A stretch of 64,000 nucleotides of DNA from the NCBI GenBank assembly GCA_916700875.1, contig CAKAKS010000295.1, positions 1 to 64,000 of the forward strand, read 5' to 3'. Numbering within the stretch: position 1 is the stretch's first letter; each line of letters begins with the position of its first letter. Under the pieces are notes generated by a model, which saw only the letters and a list, made by a program, of their open reading frames with translations, was not told the DNA's origin and did not search any database. This DNA comes from Sebastes aleutianus. Lineage: Eukaryota > Chordata > Actinopteri > Perciformes > Sebastidae. A program made the translations under genes and the position numbers. Of this stretch, positions 20,677 to 30,791 are shown piece after piece.

Positions 20677-21028
20677 TGTAGTATCTTTCCTGCGACAGTT
20701 CTGTTGAAGTGATGAGAAAGGATGCTCCGCGGACACTGTTCTTGCTGGTATAGAGTTTATTACAAACAAGCAACACATGTCATAACGAACGTTCTAGAAT
20801 CGTCCGGAGGTCTCAAGTCAGATCTGGAAGTCCTCCACTTCGGGGCTCTCGCGCCTCCTTATATCTGGTTGAAGTCATGCAACATCTGAGCTGAACGTAT
20901 AACCATGTATGTCTCCTTTGTCCTACATGTTTATCATATGACCATATTCTCCACTTATGTTTCTTTGTCCTACATGTGTTTACCCTTAGGGCCTCTTGGT
21001 CATGTGCAAGACTTGAAAATATACCACA
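20677..21028 (-). repeat. Provirus 5' LTR with promoter and poly(A) signal
   Basis: 352 bp. On the minus strand there is a TATA-like ATATAAGG (plus 20,857-20,864) and, about 95 bases downstream, AATAAA (plus 20,756-20,761), giving a compact U3-R-U5. U3 contains a repeated ACATGTAGGACAAAG (plus near 20,917-20,931 and 20,963-20,977), possibly a transcription-factor site. Confidence 0.9.
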
Positions 21029-22394
21029 GTATCAAAGGAAAAGGGCAGTGGCTCGTAGAACAGTCAAATATACCAAAAAGAGGACTTGGAGAGAATTCTG
21101 TTCCACCATTGGCAGAGGAGTGAAGATAGGTGATGTCTGGTCCATGTTTAAACAAATGAGTGGGAAAAGGAAGTCAATAAAAATTCCAGCATTGATTGAT
21201 GGGGAGAGGATGGCAGTATCAGATAAAGAGAAGACGGATGTGTTAGGTAAGGCATTTGCTGCAGTACATAGTGGGGAGCACCTTGATAATATACACAGGC
21301 AGCAAAAAGAGCGTGTGCTCAGTGAGAATGAAAACGTGAGAGAGAAGAGAGAGGATGATATGTCAACACTGGATGTGGAATTTACAATGGCAGAGCTCAA
21401 AATAGCCTTGACAAATACTGGATATACAGCACCAGGACAAGACCAGTTATGTTATGCCATGTTTAAACAACTACCAGTGGAATCATTTAAGTTAGTGTTG
21501 AGACTATTTAATAAAATCTGGACGGAGGGAGTCATACCAAGTTGTTGGAAAATGGCAGTAATATTACCATTCAACAAGCCAGGGAAAGATCCTGCTAATC
21601 CTGGTAGTTATAGGCCCATAGCGTTGACATCTCACTTATGCAAATGGATGGAGAAGATAATAGTACGTAGATTAATGTATGTTTTGGAACAGAGAGGGTT
21701 AGTGAGTAATGTTCAGTGTGGTTTTAGAAAAGGTCGATCTACAATAGATGCTCTAGTTAGAGTAATTAATGAGGTAGAAAAGACACTCAAAATGAAAGAG
21801 GTGATGACAATAGTATATTTTGATATAGAAAAAGCATATGATTCTATGTGGAGGGAAGGGCTGCTTATCAAGATAGGTCAAATGGGTATTGGAGGGAGGT
21901 TGTATAATTGGGTAATGGACTTTTTAACAGACAGGAAATTTAAAGTCAAGGTTGGAACAGAAGTATCTAAGGACTACAATATAGAAAATGGTATCCCCCA
22001 GGGGAGTGCAATCAGCCCGGTGTTGTTTAACATAATGATAAATTATATATTTGAAAATTTAGATGGATGCATCAAATCAGCGATATATGCAGATGATGGG
22101 GCAATATGGATGAGGGGAAGAAATGTGCCATATGTGATGGAAAATATAAGGAAAGCAATAGGGAAAGTGGAGAAATGGTCATATGAGTGGGGATTCAAAA
22201 TGTCAACAAATAAAACATGTTATATGATATTTACAAAAAAGAGAAACATTAATACTGAGAATTTAACATTATATGGTCAGTTGATGGAGAGGGTGAATGA
22301 ATACAAATATCTGGGTCTATGGTTAGACAGTAAATACACATGGCATGTTCATATAAAACATCTGGAAACAAAATGCAAAAAAGTAATAAATTGA
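21029..22394 (+). pseudogene. LINE ORF2, reverse transcriptase part (left copy)
   Basis: The continuation of ORF2 after the provirus. The RT domain has ASP-containing motif A (FDIEKAYDS), the GIPQGSAISPVLFN motif and catalytic YADD (SAIYADDGA), so the polymerase core is intact. It ends in an in-frame TGA (…KKVIN-stop) also present in the right copy, meaning the stop arose before the duplication. A difference from the right copy is INYIFEN instead of INDIFEN. The first reading-frame methionines lie in LTR sequence and are artefacts. Confidence 0.85.
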
Positions 22395-23708
22395 CTACGA
22401 GCTGTGGCTGGATGTAACTGGGGGGCAGATAAACAGTCATTGATTGACATATATAGGGCGATCATGAGATCAACAATAGATTATGGTTGAATAGTTTATG
22501 GAGCAGCAGCAAAGACATCATTACAAAAAGTGGATAGAGTACAGTGTAGAGCATTACGGTTATGTATCGGAGCTATCAAGTCAACACCCATTAATGCAGT
22601 ATTAATTGAAGCAGGAGAGACTACACTTGAATTAAGAAGAGAGAAATTAGCTCTAGCATACTGGGTCAGGTTAAAAGGAAGCGGAGAAGAAAATCCTACA
22701 AAGGTAACATTACAAAACTGTTGGGAATACTCTAAGTTTCAAGGGTATGGATTTGGATGGACAATGGAAGAAAAAGTGCGGATATATGGATTAGAGGCCT
22801 TAGATTTCACCAGGTCCACACCAATAAGCAGCGTACCCCCCTGGCTGCTCCCAGAAGTTAAAATAGACATGAGTATCATTGAAAAGAAAAGGGAATGGCA
22901 AGTAAATGAAGTGGGAGTTAAAACAAGTGTGTACCTAAGGAACAGCTATAATAATGATCTCAAAATATATACAGATGGATCCAAAAATAAACAGGAGTGT
23001 GTGGGAGTTGGTATATATATTCCAGAATTTAAAATATCTATTTCCAAAAGAATTTCAAACCAGGTATCAGTGTACACAGCAGAAATAGTGGCAATCATCA
23101 TTGCAATGCAGTGGGTTGAGGAGGTCAGACCTGACAGAGTGGTGATATGCACGGATTCAAAAGCTGTTTTGGAAAGTATACATTCAACAAAAGCTGTAAG
23201 GCAAGATCTAATCATTGAATTGTACTATAGCTTGCTAAGACTACACAGAGGGGGTATAGATGTATTATTCTGTTGGGTTCCAGCACACGAGGGGGTGAAA
23301 GGAAATGAGTTTGCAGATAAACTAGCAAAAAGTTCACTGCAAAAAGACATTACAGTACCAGTTTTACTTGGGAAAGGAGAAGGAAAAGCTGTGATTAAAA
23401 GGAAAGGAGTTGAGATATGGCAGAAAAGATGGGAGGAGGACCAGAAAGGAAGGAGATATTTCAAAATACAAAAGTCGGTCATAACAAAGACGTATAAAGA
23501 AAGGAACAGAAGGGAAGAAATCATCATAACAAGACTCAGACTGGATCACACAGGTCTTAATGGCACTTTGGCTTTAATGGGGAAAAGGAACAGTGACAAG
23601 TGTGGGGATTGTGGTGTTAAAGAAAATGTGGAGCATATCCTAATTCAATGTAAAAAGTATGAGGCTGAAAGAAAAAGATCAGAGAGGAGGGACGGGATTG
23701 GGATCTGA
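22395..23708 (+). pseudogene. LINE ORF2, RNase H and C-terminal part (left copy)
   Basis: The same frame continues past the stop. A second stop at about 22,488 (TGA, where the right copy has TGT) is private to this copy. From 22,530 it is open for 392 codons. RNase H residues are visible: D in IYTDGS, E in YTAEIVAI, D in ICTDSKAV and D in NEFADKLA. A C-terminal zinc-like motif C-x2-C-x7-H-x4-C follows (CGDCGVKENVEHILIQC). The right copy has lost the first Asp. Confidence 0.85.
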
Positions 23709-23859
23709 TGGGGATACTGGGAACAGAGGGTGAGGGGGTTGAAGGCACCAGGAAGGCATTATTAATGTTCTTAAGACACACAGGATTGGTGGATAGAATT
23801 TAAGAGTAGGAGTAAAGAGCAAATGACATGATGTTACACACTCTTGTACAGTAGGTGGC

Positions 23860-23922
23860 GGTATGCACCTTAAAGTTGGTTGCGATCCGCCAGAAACCGA
23901 GAGAAGAAGAAGAAGAAGAAGA
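23860..23922 (+). repeat. LINE 3' end with GAA-repeat tail
   Basis: The 3' UTR ends GTAGGTGGCGGTATGCACC...CCGCCAG then (GAA)n. The tail is followed by unrelated sequence rather than by the expected CAGCAGCACCTGTG duplication. Confidence 0.75.
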
Positions 23923-26683
23923 GGACTGTGTGCAGGGAATGAAATGATCACCTGCCACCTGCCAGATAACAGGGTAAATGTTGGCTGTGGCAGGTGAACA
24001 TATCAAGGCTAGCTCCCACCATGGCAGACAGGTTTTCCTTATATTAAGAAATATTATTTTTAAAAAGCAATTCTAAAGCCTAAATTAAATATATGGTAAC
24101 ACTTCATTTTACAGGTCCACAAATTTCATGGTAATTAGGTAATAATTAGCAAGTCATTTTGATATTTCTTTGGAATTACTGCCAAATTACCCCAATATTT
24201 ACCTATAAATATATTTCAAGCAAATATTTGGAACAAGCTCCCAGAAAACCGCAGGACCGCTCCAACTCTGAGTTCTTTTAAATCAAAGCTTAAAACGTTC
24301 CTGTTTGTTACTGCCTTTTATTAAACCAGATAATGATCTTATATACTGCACTAGAGCTTTTACTCTTGTGTGTAATATTCTATTTTAGTTTCTATCCTAG
24401 CTTTTATTTTTTGCTTGTTTTTATTTTCTAATCTTTCATGTTTTTATGTTTTCATAACTGTTTTAATTATGTCTTATTTTTCTTTTGCACTTTGTCGCAA
24501 TGTTCTTGAATGTTTATGTAAAGCACTTTGAATTGCCCTGTTGCTGAAATGTGCTAAACAAATAAAGCTGCCTTGCCTTGCCTTGCCTTATCTGTGGACT
24601 AACAGGCAGTTCCAGGTAGAGCTCAGATGTCCTCAACAGGTTGTCCATTGCTCTGTGCTGTTGGTTTGCTCATTGGTTGTGTGTGTTGCAGCAGGAGCAG
24701 GTAGATTTAATTGCCACAATGTGCATGAAATACAAACTTATTTTGTTTTGACATGAAAACAGTCAAGTTTAGTAGCATGTGTGGCACCCTGGACATTTTA
24801 GTAATAAGGATTGTGCCCAGAAATACTGAGTTGTTTACCTGTGTGTCATTATTTTGGTCCCCCCACCATGATTATTTTTAATTATTTTCATTATTATTAT
24901 CATTTTTAAAGCGCTTAGTGTCACTTAAAAGACAATAGTAAGGACAGTAAACTCCCCTGCTTTAGTGTCAAGTAGTTTTAAGACAATAGTCTGTGTTTGC
25001 CAGTAGATGGTGGTAGTGGCTTTGGTATGTCAGCGACTGGTGCTGTTATTCAGCCCTGTACGAGCATAGACATATATAGACATGACTGTCCTTTCACTGT
25101 GTTTACCATAGACACAACCTTTGTGTTTACAGTGCAATAAATGTATTTTGAGATTTGTGTTGAGATATTTTCAGTCAAACAGTATCGAGGTTTAATAGCA
25201 GAATAAGGCTAATCTAGTTAAACAACTTCTTTAGAGTCTCATCCAACAACTGTACAACAAGAAGTCCATCACAGAAGAGGCAGAGTCATGGAAATAGAAA
25301 CTAGCAGTATGTAGTAGAATCCATCATGTCATCCTGCTGGAATGTATGGAACAATTCAGAGTGAAGTGAAACAGTGGAAGAACAGCTGAGGCTCTGGTAC
25401 AGTGTATGCCTGCAGTATATATTACTGTGGGTCTATCTACTTAATAATGTATATGCAGTGTGTGTCGACCACCTGTTATCTAATATCATCAGCATCACAG
25501 GAGTATACAGGAGTATCACAGGAGTATCACAGGAGTATCACCTGTCCTGTAGTCCGTGAAGTATGAGACATAATAGAACATGGGGATGACCATCATATAT
25601 TTCTATCATAATGTTCTAAACCCTGATACACTTTCTATTGTAATTAATTAATGAATATTTATTTCTGATTAATGACTATAACAACTTGACACAAAGTCAT
25701 GAGCAGCATCTCAAATTAATCTCCAGGTTCCCAGCTTTCAGATGATGTACACCACTTCTATGTGACATCTACTGCTGACCTGCTAGACCTCCTGTACCCC
25801 CCTAAAGAAGACTAAAACTGGTTCATTCAGCCTGTTCAAGCCAAGAGAGATTCTTATGACCACATCATGTTAAATGGCTGTGAACACACACACAGGCCCA
25901 ATTCCAAACCACCCCCCTCCACCCTCTCCCTACACACTTCCACTCCGTTTACGCGTTCGCGTGGAGGGTCCGCCATATTAAAGGCCATTCCAAACCAATC
26001 ACTGAGGATTGGAAGTGGGTTATAAAACCCTCCAACAGCGAGTGCGACTACCAGTACAAACATTTACTTGTAAACTGCTCAAAGTGATAAACATTTAATT
26101 TATTCTACTTTATTGTCATATAGACGTCAACAACATAAAGTAAGTAGATTGTATTTAGGATCAAATATAGCCTTGTCCAGTCTAGAAAACGGTAGACATG
26201 TATATATATATATATATATACACACACACAACATATATTTATAATTTTTTAACCCTATCAGGAGCTATAGCCCCATAATTTATTATATCTTCAACAGTGC
26301 AATAATTTAGTGCAATAATTCAGCTGTGCAATAATCTCACTGGCATTAACACTGCATTTATTTATACAGAACATTTAAACTAATATTCTTATTTTACACT
26401 ATTCTTGCATTTTGATAAATGCATGCATTTATATTATTTGCACTGTCGTTATATGTATTTCTTATTTATATTTTCTTATAATTTCTCTATTTTTATTGAT
26501 TTATATTCAAGAACTACAAACAGAGTTCACTCCATCACGGAGTGGGAGGGTGGAGCGGTCGGAGTGGATAGGGCCACAGAGAGTCACGATGGAATCAGCT
26601 GATTTCTTGTAGATGGAGAGAAGGAGGAGAGAACAAGGCCTGTGAAAAGAATGCTGATTCATGCATCTTAGCTTTAGGGTTTA
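23923..26683. other. Gene-free spacer between LINE and NLR-B promoter
   Basis: No supported coding sequence. It contains the L2-like fragment (24,222-24,597), short direct repeats of ACAGGAGTATC near 25,497-25,540, an AT/CA microsatellite at about 26,200-26,230 and possible degenerate TIR sequence around 25,890-26,580. Nothing in it matches the region that follows the right LINE copy. Confidence 0.6.
24222..24597 (+). mobile_element. L2/CR1-type LINE 3' end
   Basis: It reads like the 3' end of fish L2-type LINEs: a coding-end fragment (GGAACAAGCTCCCAGAAAAC), then AAAGCACTTTGAATTGCC, an AATAAA-containing end and a (CCTTG)n tail at about 24,573-24,592. It is 5'-truncated, as such insertions usually are. 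Confidence 0.75.
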
Positions 26684-26914
26684 ACGCATGCGCAGTAAAG
26701 TCTAACCTGCAGCCGCCGCAATCGAGCCAATCACAACGCACGAGCGCAGCTTCAGTTACACTGCGCATGTGTTATACCCCGACACATCAAGACCAGTGAC
26801 CCAGCCTCCTTCTATAGTCCTTGATGAGAACAGAGGGGACCAGTTTAGTTACGTATTCCAGACCGCATTTTGAGACAACGACACAGAGATGTGACGACTG
26901 AAAACAGAAACAGG
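26684..26914 (+). promoter_or_regulatory. NLR-B promoter P2 and untranslated exon 1
   Basis: Holds NRF1-like ACGCATGCGCAGT (26,684-26,696), CCAAT (26,727-26,731) and CTGCGCATGT (26,761-26,770). This part is a reverse-complement version of the core of P1, while the following GTGACCCAGCCTCCTTCTAT is in the direct orientation. A probable untranslated first exon ends at CAGG|GTGAGT (donor GT at 26,915). The transcription start is not determined. Confidence 0.6.
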
Positions 26915-26960
26915 GTGAGTTTCACCCATCCATGGGTGGTTCTATTATACTGTATACTGT

Positions 26961-26965
<5 letters not shown>

Positions 26966-27022
<57 letters not shown>

Positions 27023-27027
27023 CGTGC

Positions 27028-27079
<52 letters not shown>

Positions 27080-27102
27080 GTGCGTGTGTGTGTGTGTGTG
27101 TG
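26966..27102 (+). repeat. (TG)n microsatellite in NLR-B intron 1
   Basis: About 137 bp of TG repeats with CGTG variants, lying in intron 1 between donor 26,915 and acceptor 27,202. Long cysteine-valine reading frames here are artefacts. Confidence 0.95.
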
Positions 27103-27203
27103 ATAGAGGTTGTGTGTTACTTCCTGTTCTCTCAGTCTGTGACTCTTGTACAAACTTGTTTCCGTTACATGTTCACAGTCAGTGTTAATGTTTAACCTCT
27201 CAG

Positions 27204-27344
27204 ACTGACTTCAGATCAGAAGATGAGTCATAGTGAGGAGGACAGAGCAGAGTCTCCAGTCTCTGGATGTCTGTCTATGAAGAGTGACTGGTCTAAAGAT
27301 GATCCTCTGAACTTCAGTAATGAACCTGGACCCTCAGACACAAA
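27204..27344 (+). CDS. NLR-B exon 2: start codon and first N-terminal repeat
   Basis: Acceptor AG at 27,202-27,203; ATG at 27,223 in an AGAAGATGAGTC context; donor GT at 27,345. The product begins MSHSEEDRAESP and contains one N-terminal repeat with the pattern SGCLSMKSDWS and FSNEPGPSDTK. This is a soluble, Ser/Pro-rich segment typical of fish NLRs, with no fold I can name. Confidence 0.8.
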
Positions 27345-30300
27345 GTAAGAGACTGTTTCTACTGTGCACTGACCTGATGGATGATGATGCATTGAGGATG
27401 AAGACTAAATGTTCTGCTAACAGATTTATATTCCTGATGCAGAACTATTAGTGCAGATACTGTTTCAAACTAAGATGGATCTTAGTCTGGGTTTTAGAGC
27501 CACAAACTACTGATTGTATTTCTGTAACAAAACACCTGAGAACCTCCATTTCACAATTTACACTTCAAGAAAATATTCATATATCTGCCTGAACGTTGAA
27601 GTCGCTGTAAAGATTTACAACTATTCAAAATGTGAAAGAATGTGCTTCAAATGTGTAATTCATTTTCTCACATTTGTCCTCAAAATACTGTGTTGGTTTG
27701 ACTTCTCCTAAAATCAGCTGTTATGACAGCTTCTTTGAAGTGGGGTTGTACGTATACTCCCGTGTTCTGGGAAGTAAAATTACTGCTTTTGTGAATGGAG
27801 TCTGGTGGCTTTGAAAAGAGCGCTATAACAGCTTCAGTTCCCCGTCAGAAAGGGCTGTCTGATGGAGAGGTAAAGCAGCTGTGGACGGGAGCAGCAGAAA
27901 AACATATTATAGCCATCTAAAAAAATAAATAATATTTGTTTAGGTGTACGCTATATTTAGAATATTTTCTCTGCTTTACCTCGCCATCAGACAGCCCTTT
28001 CTGACGGGAACTGAAGCCGTTATATCGCTCTCTTCAAAGCCACCAGACTCCATTCACAAAACCAGTAACTTTCCCTCTCAGAACACAGGAGTAGCTGGTC
28101 TACTGCTGCATCCATCGGTTAGTTAGTTTGTGTTATTGTACGACTTTCTGATCTGAACTAACGTGGCGTCCACAGCAGTACATCACTTAGCTTCCTGATG
28201 ATACTCCTGTCTGCTTCTCCTGACTGGGAGCACGCTGACCACCATCTAAGTTACTGTATTAATACACTGACTATAAGGATGTATAGATACTGTACATGTA
28301 GCAGTGTCATCATGTAGAAACCTACGTCAGGTCACGGGGGAGAAAGTTTTTAGAAGGTCTTGAAGGGAAAACAGCATTTTGATGTTAAAACATACGTACG
28401 TAGAGTTCAGATTTGAATACATAAGGAACACCACTGGGAAGATACAGGATGATATTAAACAAAGTAATGCCATGCCAATGTCATGATTTAGTTGATTGTG
28501 TGTTTGTATATTAAATTTCTACTAAAATGTATTTGCTAAGTGAAGTTTAACACACTGTTGGTGACACAAAGAGAATGAATTAGTGCATTCTTCCTCTTCG
28601 TATCTGTGACAGCTGTCAGTCACCCAGAACATCTGTAATCTAAGAGGACTAATACAAACTTTAAACCACATTATTGACAGTAGCAGTAGTTTGTGTATTT
28701 AGAAACTGAAATGTCTTTGTCATCAGAGAATTTATCAAGGATTCATGTGATGTGAATAAAATCATCTTGGTGTTTGCAGAGTTCAGTCCAGACCAAGAGC
28801 AGAGTCTCCAGTACCCAGCTGTCTGTCTATGAAGAGTGACTGGTCCATGGGGAATCCTCCATACTTCAGTAATGAACCTGGACCCTCAGACACAAAGTAA
28901 GAGACTGTTTCTACTGTGCACTGACCTGATGGATGATGATGCATTGAGGATGAAGACTAAATGTTCTGCTAACAGATTTATATTCCTGATGCAGAACTAT
29001 TAGTGCAGATACTGTTTCAAACTAAGATGGATCTTAGTCTGGGTTTTAGAGCCACAAACTACTGATTGTATTTCTGTAACAAAACACCTGAGAACCTCCA
29101 TTTCACAATTTACACTTCAAGAAAATATTCATATTTCTGCCTGAACGTTGAAGTCGCTGTAAAGATTTATAACTATTCAAAATGTGAAAGAATGAGCTTC
29201 AAATGTGTAATTCATTTTCTCACATTTGTCCTCAAAATACTGTGTTGGTTTGACTTCTCCTAAAATCAGCTGTTATGACAGCTTCTTTGAAGTGGGGTTG
29301 TACGTATACTCCCGTGTTCTGGGAAGTAGAATTACTGCTTTTGTGAATGGAGTCTGGTGGCTTTGAAGAGAGCGATACAACAGCTTCAGTTCCCCGTCAG
29401 AAAGGGCTGTCTGATGGAGAGGTAAAGCAACTGTGGACGGGAGCAGCAGAAAAACGTATTATAGCCACCTAAAAAATATATATATATTTATTTATATATA
29501 TATATAAACTGGAAAAACAAAGTTTGGAAACTTGTGTTTGATGGATTATTTCTCTGTTGTTACAATGCTAATGGTCATTGTATTTTACATCGTTGGAAAG
29601 CCTGTTTATTTACCTTCACAATGATGTCCAACTTGTAAGGATCATGCATTTGTGGGATGAGCAGCACAGCTGATTATGTGGGTAGCGCCCAAGAAAAATT
29701 TGCCAAAATGCTCCGTCAATGGTAAACAGTGTATTCTCCTGTTGGTATTGACTCTTGTTTTGAGTTGTTTGGTGGATTGGATGATTGAACTCTCTATCAG
29801 TAACAAGGAACAAACAAGACATATTGGCAATTTTACACTTTATTCATTTAATACACCGTCAGGAGCCTCAGTAGCGGTGGAAGATCCATACGCAGCCACA
29901 ACAGCCTGGCACCTCCTCCTCATGCTGGTCACCAACCTGGTCACACGTTGCTGTGGGATGGCGTTCCATTCCTCAACCAGGATTCATTGCAGGTCAGCCA
30001 ACGAGGTTGTGTTGGTCACTCTAACACGTACAGCACGCCCAAGCTGATCCCACAAGTGTTGAATTGTGTTGTGGTCTGGACTCTTGGCAGGCTGTTCCAT
30101 TCTCTCTACTCCCACATTGTGGAGGTAGTCTGTGATAACCCTGGCTCTGTGGGGGCAAGCGTTGTTTCTTGGAGGATGAAGTTAGGTGCCAGATTGTGGA
30201 GATATGGGATCGCCACTGGCTGCAGAATCTCATCCCGATATCTCCCTGCATTGAGATGGCCTTCAATGATGACAAGCCTTGTTTTGCCAGTGAGGGAGAT

Positions 30301-30755
30301 GCCGCCCCACACCATGACACTGTCCCCACCAAAAGCTGTTACTCCATCGGTGCAACAATCAGCATAGCGTTCTCCGCGCCATCCAACTTTGGCAGACAGA
30401 ACCTGGACTCATCACTGAACATGACATTCCCCCACATGTTCAGGTTCCATTGTCTGTGTTGTCGACACCAGCGCAAACGGGCCTGACGGTGAAAGGCAGT
30501 GATTGCAGGCTTCCTGGTAGCCTTATGAGAATACACTGTTTACCATTGGCAGAGCATTTTGGAACATTTTTCTTGGGCGCTACCCACATAATCAGCTGTG
30601 CTGCTCATCCCACAAATGCATGATCTTTACAAGTTGGACATCATTGCGAAGGTAAATAAACAGGCTTTCCATCCATGTAAAATACAATGCAAATTAACAT
30701 TGTAACAACAGAGCAATAATCGACCAAACACAAGTTCCAGAACTTTGTTTTTCCA

Positions 30756-30791
<36 letters not shown>

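Larger units (their letters stand above)
11897..21028 (-). mobile_element. Endogenous retrovirus, defective provirus, minus strand
   Basis: The provirus is 9,132 bp, with 352-bp LTRs that look identical at 11,897-12,248 and 20,677-21,028, both TG...CA. It is flanked by a 4-bp target duplication GTAT (11,893-11,896 and 21,029-21,032). The right LINE copy keeps the empty site with a single GTAT (near 49,200), proving insertion. On the minus strand the order is LTR, primer site, a 3-kb leader, gag front, RNase H-integrase, env, 1-kb 3' UTR, LTR. Capsid, nucleocapsid, protease and most of RT are missing. Gamma/epsilon-like features are the MG start, PPPY motif, integrase GPF motif and env overlapping the end of pol. 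It cannot replicate alone. Confidence 0.93.
543..23920 (+). repeat. Segmental duplication, left copy
   Basis: Near-identical to 39,313-51,640 over LRR exons, introns, 3' flank, TIR elements, promoter and LINE, apart from indels. The offset between copies is 38,770 at the first LRR exon, 38,790 at the third and 37,562 at the LINE start. The left copy alone contains the provirus. The left edge falls inside the LRR exon (after about base 543) and the right edge at the LINE tail. Confidence 0.85.
10044..23922 (+). mobile_element. I-clade LINE retrotransposon, left copy, split by provirus
   Basis: Non-LTR retrotransposon with ORF1 (CCHC zinc knuckles), ORF2 (endonuclease remnant, RT, RNase H, C-terminal zinc motif) and a (GAA)n tail. 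The RNase H after RT and the zinc-knuckle ORF1 are typical of the I/Nimb group. Without the 9,132-bp provirus and one 4-bp target copy it measures about 4.7 kb. It starts with GAGAAGAAGAAGAAC after the target duplication. It is inactive: most of the endonuclease is deleted and ORF2 has in-frame stops at about 22,392 (shared with the right copy) and 22,488 (only here). Confidence 0.85.

Noticed and set aside
20905..21123. A host gene start inside the LTR/LINE junction
   Set aside because: The frame begins in the LTR on the strand opposite to its transcription and continues into interrupted LINE ORF2.
25890..26580. A TIR transposon between CCCAATTCCAAACCACC and GGAGTGGATAGGGCC
   Set aside because: The ends are only loosely complementary and no target duplication could be found.
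26845..27195. Long open frames of Cys-Val or His-Thr repeats
   Set aside because: They are translations of the TG microsatellite in an intron and have no coding signal.
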